A DNA stretch of 6,053 nucleotides from an uncultured Sphingorhabdus sp. (GTDB lineage Bacteria; Pseudomonadota; Alphaproteobacteria; Sphingomonadales; Sphingomonadaceae), in the NCBI GenBank assembly GCA_937873665.1, contig CALMYW010000145.1, forward strand, positions 1 to 6,053. Reading direction: 5' to 3'. Positions within the stretch are counted from its first letter, which is position 1. Each line of letters starts with the position of its first letter. A program made the translations under genes and the position numbers. The notes beneath the pieces are model-generated. The model was not told the origin of the DNA, ran no database searches, and saw only the letters and a program-made list of their open reading frames with translations. Shown in pieces: positions 1-5,870 of this stretch.

Positions 1-118
1 CTGCGCCGCGCGCGAAGATATCATGTGCGAACAGATCCAGCGTAACAGCATCGGTTGCTACTCGGGCACCACCGCAAGCAAGGGCGTGGATCAGGTCGGT
101 TTCAGCAAGCGTAGCCAT
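1..118 (-). CDS. N-terminus of a probable FAD-linked oxidase/dehydrogenase (partial, runs off left edge)
   Basis: Only 39 codons are present, from an ATG at 118-116 to the left edge with no stop. A good ribosome-binding site (GAGGAT, 129-124) sits 5 nt before the ATG. The start lies 17 nt after the permease stop, so the two genes are very likely co-transcribed. Residues 19-38 read RVATDAVTLDLFAHDIFARG. This resembles the short segment that opens FAD-binding oxidoreductases of the GlcD/D-lactate dehydrogenase/vanillyl-alcohol oxidase type, where a phrase like 'V-TDP--L--Y--D-F-RG' precedes the FAD-binding PCMH domain. The flavin-binding motifs themselves would lie outside the window, so the family call is inference from a short match. 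If correct, the enzyme would oxidise a hydroxy acid or a phenolic compound, probably a substrate or intermediate of the pathway served by the upstream transporter genes. That a real gene starts here is much surer than its product. Confidence 0.55.
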   Translation of the reverse strand, partial: MATLAETDLIHALACGGARVATDAVTLDLFAHDIFARGA

Positions 119-135
119 GTATTATCCTCAAAACA

Positions 136-1443
136 TCAGGAAACCGGTTGGGCAACTGCGCCCGGAACGACAGAGTCGTCCTTTTCAAATGAAACGGGAT
201 AGCGGCCGAGCAGAAGCAGCATCGCCCCCCCCAGAACGAAACCGAACATCGCCACAAGAAGCACCGCATCGTATGATCCGGTTGCATCGCGCACATAGGC
301 ATAGATGATCGACGAAAACGCCGAGGCAATGCCAAACGGCATATAAAGCATTCCGTAAATCTTGCCGTAGTGGGCCATGCCGTAATAGCGGCCGGCCAGA
401 TAGGCGATCAGATCCGCCTCGGCGCCGGCAGCGAAGCCAAGGAAGAATGCGGCAACAGCAGCGAGCAAGAAGGTAACGTCACCGCCCAGCAGGATCAGGC
501 AGGTCAGCGCGGGCAGGCACAGCAGCGGGAACGCCACGAACCCCTGCCAGAACCGGTCCAGCAAGAGGCCGGTGATGACCCGCCCCGCGAAAATCCCGAT
601 GCCCAGTACGCCCATGATGCTGGCCGCCGTCTGCGCGCTCATGCCGGCATCCATCAGAATGGCGGGCATATTGATGAATGCGCCCGAATAGCATCCGGCG
701 ACGATGCTGATCGAAATCCACATGACATAGAACCGATAGCCGCGCAGCGCTTCGCCCAGTGTCATGCCAGCAAGACGCCCGTCGCGCAGGACCAGTGCAG
801 GTGGTCGCTCTTCAGGGCGCGGTTCGCGGAAGTAAAGCCAGGCCACCGGCAGCGCAACCAGCAACGGCAACAGCGCCATGAGCGCAAACATCATGCGCCA
901 GCCAAATTCGGCGATGGCCCATACCGCCAGCTTGGGGACGACCAGCGCGGCAACGCTGGTCCCCATCAACAGGATGCCAAGCGCCAGACCGCGATGGCGG
1001 AAGAACCACAGATTGACGGCGCGGCTCCACGTGACGGGAGTGGAACCAATGCCTACCAAGCCGATCACCGTCCACAGACCATAGTAGAAATAGAGCGTCG
1101 AGGTTTTGTTCGCAGTGGGCGTCAGCGCGACAGCAGCCAGTGCCAGCGCAAATGCAAACACCGACCATAAAGCCACCTTGCGCACCCCGTGCCGATCAGC
1201 CAACCAGCCAAAGACAGGTGCCATCAGCGAGGCAATCAGGCCATAGATGGTGGCCGGAAGAATAATTTCCGTGCGGCTCCAGCCGAATTCGGCAGTGAGC
1301 GGGGCTACAGTAAACCCGATCAGGTTGAACGGTATTGGCGATGCGCCGCAGGTCACACCCAGCATACCAGCCAGCAGCACCTTCCAGCCATTTGCAAATT
1401 CGCGGTCGGATTGGCCGTTCCCTGGCGGAGCTTGTGGCGTCAT
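136..1443 (-). CDS. MFS transporter, probable organic-acid (monocarboxylate/oxalate-formate antiporter-like) permease
   Basis: This 435-residue inner-membrane permease has the usual length and about twelve hydrophobic segments for the major facilitator superfamily. The first begins near residue 20, and the two halves are split by a charged loop at about 205-236 (REPRPEERPP and following). The family A motif is clear after helix 2 (GWLADRHGVRKV, 79-90), with a degenerate copy in the second half (GLLLDRF, 292-298). Segment 340-355 (GAEADLIAYLAGRYYG) puts Glu342, Asp344 and Arg352 in or near helix 10. That pattern is familiar from OFA/monocarboxylate-type permeases of proteobacterial acid-catabolism clusters. 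The start at 1443 has only a weak Shine-Dalgarno (GGAA, 1455-1452, 8 nt away). The gene follows the TonB-dependent receptor by 86 nt and precedes the oxidase by 17 nt, so it probably moves the ligand of the receptor across the inner membrane. The substrate is unknown; an aromatic acid is as possible as a dicarboxylate. Confidence 0.9.
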   Translation of the reverse strand: MTPQAPPGNGQSDREFANGWKVLLAGMLGVTCGASPIPFNLIGFTVAPLTAEFGWSRTEIILPATIYGLIASLMAPVFGWLADRHGVRKVALWSVFAFALALAAVALTPTANKTSTLYFYYGLWTVIGLVGIGSTPVTWSRAVNLWFFRHRGLALGILLMGTSVAALVVPKLAVWAIAEFGWRMMFALMALLPLLVALPVAWLYFREPRPEERPPALVLRDGRLAGMTLGEALRGYRFYVMWISISIVAGCYSGAFINMPAILMDAGMSAQTAASIMGVLGIGIFAGRVITGLLLDRFWQGFVAFPLLCLPALTCLILLGGDVTFLLAAVAAFFLGFAAGAEADLIAYLAGRYYGMAHYGKIYGMLYMPFGIASAFSSIIYAYVRDATGSYDAVLLVAMFGFVLGGAMLLLLGRYPVSFEKDDSVVPGAVAQPVS

Positions 1444-1472
1444 TTACGCAATTCCGTTCTTTGGTTCAGGCA

Positions 1473-1505
1473 GAGCGGGTGGATGGCATCGCCACCCACC
1501 CGCTC
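1473..1505 (-). terminator. Strong 15-bp hairpin between receptor and permease genes (no U-tract; partial terminator or mRNA processing/stability element)
   Basis: GAGCGGGTGG (1473-1482) and CCACCCGCTC (1496-1505) are a perfect 10-bp inverted repeat. In minus-strand RNA the stem continues inward through one G-U pair and four Watson-Crick pairs (UGGC/GCCA), giving a 15-bp stem closed by a GAU triloop. In plus-strand RNA the G-U position would be an A-C mismatch, which favours the minus-strand transcript as the functional one. It starts 24 nt after the receptor stop. No T-run follows it on the minus strand (next bases TGCCTGAACC), so it is not a canonical intrinsic terminator. It probably lowers permease expression relative to the receptor, or protects the 3' end of the receptor message. 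Confidence 0.6.
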
Positions 1506-1529
1506 CGGTTCACATCAAAATCCCGTTTA

Positions 1530-4046
1530 TCAGAACGAGAACCGGCCCTTCAGCAGCCAGGTACGCGGCGGATTGATGTACTCCAAGTTCGCGAGGGTCG
1601 ATTCCACCGCTTCTTCGTCAAGGCAGTTGCGGCATTCGAGCGAAACTGACCAGCCCGCATCGCTTTTCAGCGTCAACGTACCGTTGGCGATCCACCGGGC
1701 CTCGCTAAGCGAACCGGAAACGCGCGGACCAAAGCCCAGCAGGTTGTTTGCATAGCCAGTTCCGAACGCACTGGTGGCCGGATCGTCGTAATAGGTGACG
1801 TTGCTGGTGCCAACTTCGCTATCGTCGCGCCAGCTCGCATTAACGGCTGGCGTCAGGGTCAAGCCGCCGCCGAGGTTTGCCTGATAGCTGCCACCGATCG
1901 CCAGACTGAACTTAGGTGTGCGCACCGGGCTGGCCAGCTGGCCGTTTGCCGCGACGATGCCCTGGGCACAATCCGTAGCATCGCCGCCAGGCACCCTGCC
2001 CGCAGCCAGTTGAGCCAGGCACTTGGCCTGCTGCACGCCAACCGACTGCACACCATAGGCATCCAGCAGCGGGCTATTGGCATCAATTTTGTACCGGTCA
2101 TTCTGGTAGCCGACTGACGCGAACAGGTTGAGGCCGCGCACTGGCACCGCGTTGATTTCAAGTTCGATGCCCTTGTTTTCGTAATCCGCGAAATTGCGGG
2201 TCACGAAACCGATCGAACCGTTGGCCCGCACAAAGCCCGAAGGCGTTTGCAGCCCGGCAACGTCAAGCCAGTAAGCCGCAAGGTTTACGCGCAACCGGCG
2301 GTCAAGCAACTCCGACTTGATGCCGACTTCATAACTCCAGGCCTTTTCGGCATCGAAGGGCAAGAGTTCGGCCGGGCTGGTACCACGCGCATTCCAGCCC
2401 CCAGACTTGAACCCGCGGGTCGCCGAAGCGAACAGCAGAACATCGTCGGTCGCCTGGTAATTGATGGCAAAGCGCGGCGTCCAGATCTTGATGTTCTGCC
2501 GACGTGGGATCACCTTGCCGTTGGGCACCACGAGGTTGATGTCTTCAAGACAGCCAGCCTCGATCGTGCCATCGTTGCAGGATGCGCGATTATCGCTGAT
2601 CGAGAAACGCTTTGTCTCATCGGTATAGCGGATGCCCGCGGTCACTTTCAGCTTGTCGGTAATGTTGACGTCACCCTGCAGGTAACCTGCATAGGCCTTC
2701 GTCGAATTGGTCATGGTGCGATCAGCAAGAACAAGGGTATTGCCTTGAGGCGGCGGCGAAGCTGCGCTGCTGACAGTGAACAGATCGGCGAAGTCGCTGT
2801 AGTTGTCTTCTTCGAAGTAATACGCGCCACCAACCAGATCGATCAGGCCATCACCCAGCGAGGCATTGACCTTGATTTCCTGCGAGAACTGGGAAAACTC
2901 GCCCTCGTTCGCTACCGTGAAACCACCGCGCACGAAGCTTTGCACGGGCGTGATGGGGACGTTGATCGACGGCAAGGCACGGCCATCGGAGAAGTCGAGG
3001 GCATAATCCTGCGTGGTATAGACGTAGCCTGTGATGAAGCTGACACTGAGATCATCATTGCCCAACTTCAGGTTAGACGAGATGAAATCCATGCTGGTTT
3101 TCACGAAGTGGCCAAAATCATTCTTCTTGCCGGTAATCCGGCCACCGAAATTAGCGTCGCGACGAAAACCTGTGGAGACGAACCGTCCGTCACACTGGGC
3201 GGGGTTGGCCGGGTTGCAATCAAAGTTGGCGATATTCGCCCCATCCGCAAAGGTGTGGATGTAGGAACCTGTCCAGGTGGCGTTTTCCGACAGTTCGCCA
3301 CGCAGGCCAAGGCGCACACCCCATCCATCGTTTGCATTCTGACGTTCGCCGGTGACGGTGTTCTTTGCATACCCATCGCTGTTCTGGACATAACCGGAAA
3401 CCTTGGCGAAAAAGGTATCAGACAGTGGCACGTTCAACGAACCGTTCAGCTGCCACAGGTTATAGGAACCATAGCCCGCCTCAACGTAGCCCGCCGTTTC
3501 AGGCCCCGCGTCCTTGAGGAACACAGCAACGGCGCCGCCGGTGGTGTTGCGACCGAACAGGGTGCCCTGGGCACCGCGCAGCACTTCAACCCGCTCGACA
3601 TCGAACAGCGACAGATTGTTCGCGTTCTGGCGCGAAAGGTAGATGTCATCGACATAAGTGCCAATCGGCGGATCAAATGTCGGGATCGATTCCGTGTTCC
3701 CCAGTCCGCGCATGTAATACGCATTGGCCGAACCCAGGCCTGTGTTGTTGATGCCCACCAGGTTGGGCACATATTGGGTCACTTCCAATGCGTTGCTGAC
3801 ACCACGCGTCGCCAGTTCGGTAGAATCAAACGCGCTGATAGCAATCGGAACTGTCTGAACGCTCTCGCTGCGGCGCTGCGCGGTGACAGTGATTTCGTTG
3901 AGGCCATAGCCAGATTCGTTTTCCTGCGCGACCGGGCTAACCTTCGCAACAGGATCAACCGCCCCGCTCTGAGCGAAAGCAACATCAACGGGCACAGCGG
4001 CAGCCAAGACGGCCAGAGCCACGCCGCGATACAAACATGTCCTCAT
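1530..4046 (-). CDS. TonB-dependent outer-membrane receptor
   Basis: This 838-residue ligand-gated outer-membrane channel is driven by TonB-ExbBD. Counting from the chosen start, residues 1-25 are a signal peptide with an AFA|Q cleavage site. A TonB-box-like stretch EITVTAQRR lies at 51-59. The plug domain follows with YVPNL (92-96), MRGLGNTES (112-120), GTYVDDIYLSR (129-139) and RVEVLRGAQGTLFGRNTTGG (152-171). The barrel shows the common GFKSGGWNARG motif (545-555) and ends in RFSF, with the terminal Phe needed for barrel assembly. The open frame extends upstream to 4133, but the ATG at 4046 is preferred: it has an AGGAAGG site at 4062-4056 and starts the signal peptide directly, and the longer forms would run through the operator at 4080-4091. 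Four close cysteine pairs (277/285, 490/499, 676/693, 805/808) are likely disulfides. The gene heads the minus-strand operon. The type is common in sphingomonads for importing aromatic or organic-acid substrates rather than only siderophores, and the ligand cannot be deduced. Confidence 0.95.
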   Translation of the reverse strand: MRTCLYRGVALAVLAAAVPVDVAFAQSGAVDPVAKVSPVAQENESGYGLNEITVTAQRRSESVQTVPIAISAFDSTELATRGVSNALEVTQYVPNLVGINNTGLGSANAYYMRGLGNTESIPTFDPPIGTYVDDIYLSRQNANNLSLFDVERVEVLRGAQGTLFGRNTTGGAVAVFLKDAGPETAGYVEAGYGSYNLWQLNGSLNVPLSDTFFAKVSGYVQNSDGYAKNTVTGERQNANDGWGVRLGLRGELSENATWTGSYIHTFADGANIANFDCNPANPAQCDGRFVSTGFRRDANFGGRITGKKNDFGHFVKTSMDFISSNLKLGNDDLSVSFITGYVYTTQDYALDFSDGRALPSINVPITPVQSFVRGGFTVANEGEFSQFSQEIKVNASLGDGLIDLVGGAYYFEEDNYSDFADLFTVSSAASPPPQGNTLVLADRTMTNSTKAYAGYLQGDVNITDKLKVTAGIRYTDETKRFSISDNRASCNDGTIEAGCLEDINLVVPNGKVIPRRQNIKIWTPRFAINYQATDDVLLFASATRGFKSGGWNARGTSPAELLPFDAEKAWSYEVGIKSELLDRRLRVNLAAYWLDVAGLQTPSGFVRANGSIGFVTRNFADYENKGIELEINAVPVRGLNLFASVGYQNDRYKIDANSPLLDAYGVQSVGVQQAKCLAQLAAGRVPGGDATDCAQGIVAANGQLASPVRTPKFSLAIGGSYQANLGGGLTLTPAVNASWRDDSEVGTSNVTYYDDPATSAFGTGYANNLLGFGPRVSGSLSEARWIANGTLTLKSDAGWSVSLECRNCLDEEAVESTLANLEYINPPRTWLLKGRFSF

Positions 4047-4055
4047 TAAAGAAAC

Positions 4056-4062
4056 CCTTCCT
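4056..4062 (-). promoter_or_regulatory. Ribosome-binding site that fixes the receptor start
   Basis: The minus strand reads AGGAAGG here, 9 nt before the ATG at 4046-4044. The alternative in-frame ATGs at 4079 and 4133 have no comparable site; the one at 4079 follows the operator palindrome directly. This is the main reason for choosing the 838-residue form. Confidence 0.75.
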
Positions 4063-4079
4063 GATTGACTATCGCTCAT

Positions 4080-4091
4080 TTGTCTGGACAA
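4080..4091. promoter_or_regulatory. Operator-like palindrome upstream of the receptor gene
   Basis: TTGTCTGGACAA has perfect 5-bp half-sites (TTGTC/GACAA) around a TG centre. It lies 33 nt upstream of the receptor ATG. Read on the minus strand, AACTTGTCC-A-GACAA matches the second copy at 4988-4999 over 15 positions with one difference (AACTTGTCCRGACAA). A weak minus-strand promoter, TTGCAT (4118-4113), 17 nt, AAACTT (4095-4090), would put its -10 box next to the palindrome, a position suited to repression. Palindromes with GT-N4-AC arms are typical of GntR-type regulators, especially the HutC class by spacing, but other winged-helix families are possible. The regulator is not in the window. 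Confidence 0.6.
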
Positions 4092-4118
4092 GTTTGCACA
4101 GCGCCGCGGCTTATGCAA
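4090..4118 (-). promoter_or_regulatory. Tentative promoter of the receptor-permease-oxidase operon
   Basis: TTGCAT at 4118-4113 and AAACTT at 4095-4090 are separated by 17 nt on the minus strand. The -35 box resembles TTGACA, but the -10 box matches TATAAT poorly. The best support is position: inside the 145-bp divergent region, touching the operator palindrome, and leaving a leader of about 35-40 nt containing the receptor's ribosome-binding site. Confidence 0.3.
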
Positions 4119-4191
4119 GAGAGGCGACGACAAACGTCGGAAAAACGCGGCGTCCCCGAAAAGGGCTCATGCAAATCAAAGGGATAATTGT

Positions 4192-4875
4192 ATGCCGGAG
4201 GTATCTGTAAGCCTGTATCAAGTGCTGGTTTTCGTGCATTTACTGCTGTTTGTTCTCTGGCTTGGGGCTGACGTGGGTGTCTTCCTGCTGGGCCAGCACT
4301 TCCGCAAACGTCACAAGTGGTCACTGCCGCAGCGACTCGCTCTGCTCCAGTTGCTGGTGAACGTGGACATGGTGCCACGCTCTGCCTGGGCCCTCATGGT
4401 CCCGCTGACACTTTCGATGGTTGACGCAGGCGGCTGGTGGGACCTGCCAGCCGCAGCAGTCGCTGCCGCCTGGGCGGTCGGTGCATTCTGGCTTTGGCTG
4501 GTCTGGGACAGCCATTTTCACGACCAGACGCCACGGGCAAAACGCAACAACCGGATCGAATCCGTGCTGAAAATCGCCCTTACGGCGTTCTACCTGATCC
4601 TCGGCATCGTCTCGCTGATGAAAGAAGCACCGCTGGCACCGCTTTGGCTGGCCGGCAAAGCGGTCATGTTCGGCCTGATCTTTGCCGCTGCGATCATGAT
4701 CGACGTGGCGTTCAAACCGGTTGGGCCACAGCTTGGCCGCCTGATCACCGAAGGATCGAGCGACGAGACGGAAATTCCGCTTCGCCGGACCATGGACCTG
4801 ACGCGCATCTGGGTTTGGGTCGTTTATGTTCTGCTGCTGGGCACCGCCTTCCTTGGTAACATCAAGCCGTTCTGA
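4192..4875 (+). CDS. Uncharacterised multi-pass integral membrane protein
   Basis: This 227-residue protein has about six hydrophobic segments near residues 8-34, 62-78, 85-106, 124-143, 151-174 and 204-223. The start is supported by an AAAGGGA site 7 nt before the ATG. There is no cleavable signal peptide. The first segment carries a histidine and ends in an acidic glycine-rich stretch (VHLLLFVLWLGADVGVF, 15-31). Further histidines are at 36, 41, 108 and 110, the last two in DSHFHDQ at the end of segment 3. Arginine- and lysine-rich loops (38-42, 115-121) suggest cytoplasmic sides. I do not recognise a named family. The His-bearing first helix is loosely reminiscent of CopD-like or small cytochrome-b-like membrane proteins, but that is only architecture. 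It lies between the two arms of the putative pathway, divergent from the receptor and in the same direction as the lyase, 134 nt upstream of it. A role in transport or membrane electron transfer for the pathway is speculative. Confidence 0.85.
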   Translation: MPEVSVSLYQVLVFVHLLLFVLWLGADVGVFLLGQHFRKRHKWSLPQRLALLQLLVNVDMVPRSAWALMVPLTLSMVDAGGWWDLPAAAVAAAWAVGAFWLWLVWDSHFHDQTPRAKRNNRIESVLKIALTAFYLILGIVSLMKEAPLAPLWLAGKAVMFGLIFAAAIMIDVAFKPVGPQLGRLITEGSSDETEIPLRRTMDLTRIWVWVVYVLLLGTAFLGNIKPF

Positions 4876-4908
4876 TCGGCAGCCACGCCGCTGCATCGGC
4901 AAATGCTT

Positions 4909-4948
4909 GGGCGGACGACTCAGACCTGTGCGGTCGGCTGCTCCGCCC
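4909..4948 (+). terminator. Possible hairpin after the membrane-protein gene
   Basis: GGGCGGA (4909-4915) and TCCGCCC (4942-4948) are a perfect 7-bp inverted repeat. They enclose a second small stem, GACC (4923-4926) and GGTC (4932-4935). It begins 33 nt after the membrane-protein stop and ends before the lyase promoter, a reasonable place for a termination signal. There is no T-run after it and the internal loops are large, so it may be chance in GC-rich DNA or a Rho-dependent site. Confidence 0.3.
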
Positions 4949-4974
4949 GGCACCGCGAACCAACCAGAAAATTA

Positions 4975-5003
4975 TTGACTTTCGAACTTGTCCGGACAAC
5001 TTG
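4975..5003 (+). promoter_or_regulatory. Tentative promoter of the lyase-hydratase operon
   Basis: TTGACT at 4975-4980 is a good -35 box, directly upstream of the operator palindrome in an AT-richer patch (AAAATTATTGACT). With 17-nt spacing the -10 position falls at 4998-5003 (AACTTG), a poor match. Transcription from there would begin close to the ATG at 5010, leaving almost no leader. The palindrome would fill the spacer and -10 region, which fits a repressor site. Confidence 0.35.
4988..4999. promoter_or_regulatory. Operator-like perfect palindrome upstream of the lyase gene
   Basis: TTGTCCGGACAA is a perfect 12-bp palindrome located 8-19 nt downstream of a TTGACT box (4975-4980) and 10 nt before the lyase ATG. 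It is the sister of the site at 4080-4091; with their flanks the two share AACTTGTCC-R-GACAA. Two such sites next to two start regions about 900 bp apart are best explained as operators for one dimeric regulator, probably GntR-like, whose gene is not visible here. Confidence 0.65.
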
Positions 5004-5009
5004 AGGGCT

Positions 5010-5834
5010 ATGTTAGGCATTACAAATTTCCTGTTCGTGCCGGCCAACCGCCCGGACCGCATCGAAAAAGCGCTTTCAAGCGAGGCGGATCTCGTATGCA
5101 TGGACCTTGAGGATTCGGTGCCGCCGTCCGAAAAGGACGCGGCCCGCGCTATCGCGCTTGAGGCATTGGCGCGCCTCGCGTCACCGCGCCTGGCCTTGCG
5201 CATCAACAGTCTGGCGACAAGCGCCGGCCTGACCGATCTGCTGGCGCTTGCGACGGCGGATACCCGCCCCGAATTGCTGTTCCTGCCAATGGTTCAGAGT
5301 GCCGCCGAACCGCGGCAAGTCGCCTCGATATTGGGCGACGACACACCCGGCCTGATCCCGCTGATCGAAACCGTACAAGGCCTGCGCAATGCCGACGCAA
5401 TCGGCGCTTGCCCCGGGGTTTGCGCGCTGATGTTCGGGGGGGGCGACCTTTCCGCAGAACTTGGCGTGCAACTGGCCTGGGAGCCTTTGCTGGCAGCGCG
5501 CAGCGCGTTGCTGATGAGTTGCGCGACCAATCGCATCCCGGCGATCGACGTGCCCTTCATCCACCTTGCGGACGGACCGGGGCTCGAAGATGAATGCCTC
5601 CGTGCGAAAATCATCGGTTTTTCCGCAAAGGCAGCCATCCATCCAAACCAGATTGCCACCATCGCCAGCGTCATGCGCCCCACGGCGGCCGAAATCGCAG
5701 AGGCGGAGCAGGCTGTTGCAGCGTTCGATGTCGGCGGCGGGCGGGCCATCGCATTCAATGGACGGATGCTCGAAGCACCGGTGATGCAGCGATATCGCCG
5801 CATCCTGAATTTGGCCGGCGGCTGCGCAAACTGA
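5010..5834 (+). CDS. CitE-like CoA-ester lyase (HpcH/HpaI aldolase/citrate lyase beta family)
   Basis: This 274-residue protein has the normal length for stand-alone CitE-like lyases, Mg-dependent cytoplasmic TIM-barrel enzymes that cleave or form malyl-, citramalyl- or similar CoA esters. Visible family blocks are FLFVPANRPDRIEKAL (7-22), MDLEDSV (31-37), the RIN strand with Arg64, PLIET with Glu120 (117-121), FGGGDLSAELG with Asp146 (142-152), AIDVPF (178-183) and GFSAKAAIHPNQ (203-214). Arg64, Glu120 and Asp146 correspond to the substrate- and metal-binding residues known in CitE and citramalyl-CoA lyase. The frame opens at a TTG at 5001, but the ATG at 5010 fits the family N-terminus better; its Shine-Dalgarno (GAGGG, 5003-5007) is unusually close. 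A MaoC-type hydratase gene follows after 36 nt. A hydratase with a CitE lyase is the pairing used in itaconate degradation (itaconyl-CoA hydratase and citramalyl-CoA lyase) and related acid pathways. The exact substrate is inference. Confidence 0.9.
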   Translation: MLGITNFLFVPANRPDRIEKALSSEADLVCMDLEDSVPPSEKDAARAIALEALARLASPRLALRINSLATSAGLTDLLALATADTRPELLFLPMVQSAAEPRQVASILGDDTPGLIPLIETVQGLRNADAIGACPGVCALMFGGGDLSAELGVQLAWEPLLAARSALLMSCATNRIPAIDVPFIHLADGPGLEDECLRAKIIGFSAKAAIHPNQIATIASVMRPTAAEIAEAEQAVAAFDVGGGRAIAFNGRMLEAPVMQRYRRILNLAGGCAN

Positions 5835-5870
5835 CAACGTTTAGACGAAACAGGAAAAGAGGGTACGAAT

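Noticed and set aside
370..1170. Plus-strand open frame opposite the permease gene (266 codons).
   Set aside because: The translation is Gln/Arg/His-rich, low in hydrophobic residues and without motifs. It is the mirror of a clear MFS gene.
2247..4049. A 600-codon open frame on the plus strand, antisense to the receptor gene.
   Set aside because: It lies entirely opposite a strongly supported TonB-dependent receptor. Its translation is rich in Arg, Gly, Ile and Val without domain motifs, and long antisense frames are expected from codon bias in GC-rich DNA.
4047..4133. N-terminal extension of the receptor (29 extra residues, starts at 4133 or 4079).
   Set aside because: The extension has no ribosome-binding site, spans the operator palindrome, and would bury the signal peptide behind a polar stretch.
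4125..4139. Small inverted repeat CGACG-ACAAA-CGTCG in the divergent region.
   Set aside because: A 5-bp stem in GC-rich DNA is easily chance; it has no second copy and no clear position relative to a promoter.
4113..4174. Repeated ATGCAA (4113-4118 and 4169-4174) in the divergent region, as a possible second operator.
   Set aside because: Six bases repeated twice within 145 bp is not significant, and the flanks do not match.
4321..4953. Minus-strand open frame opposite the membrane-protein gene (210 codons).
   Set aside because: The plus-strand frame has a good ribosome-binding site and coherent membrane segments, while the opposite frame shows an Arg/Gln/Asp-rich shadow composition.
5181..5837. 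Minus-strand open frames opposite the lyase gene.
   Set aside because: The plus strand encodes conserved CitE motifs across its whole length, so the opposite frames are shadows.
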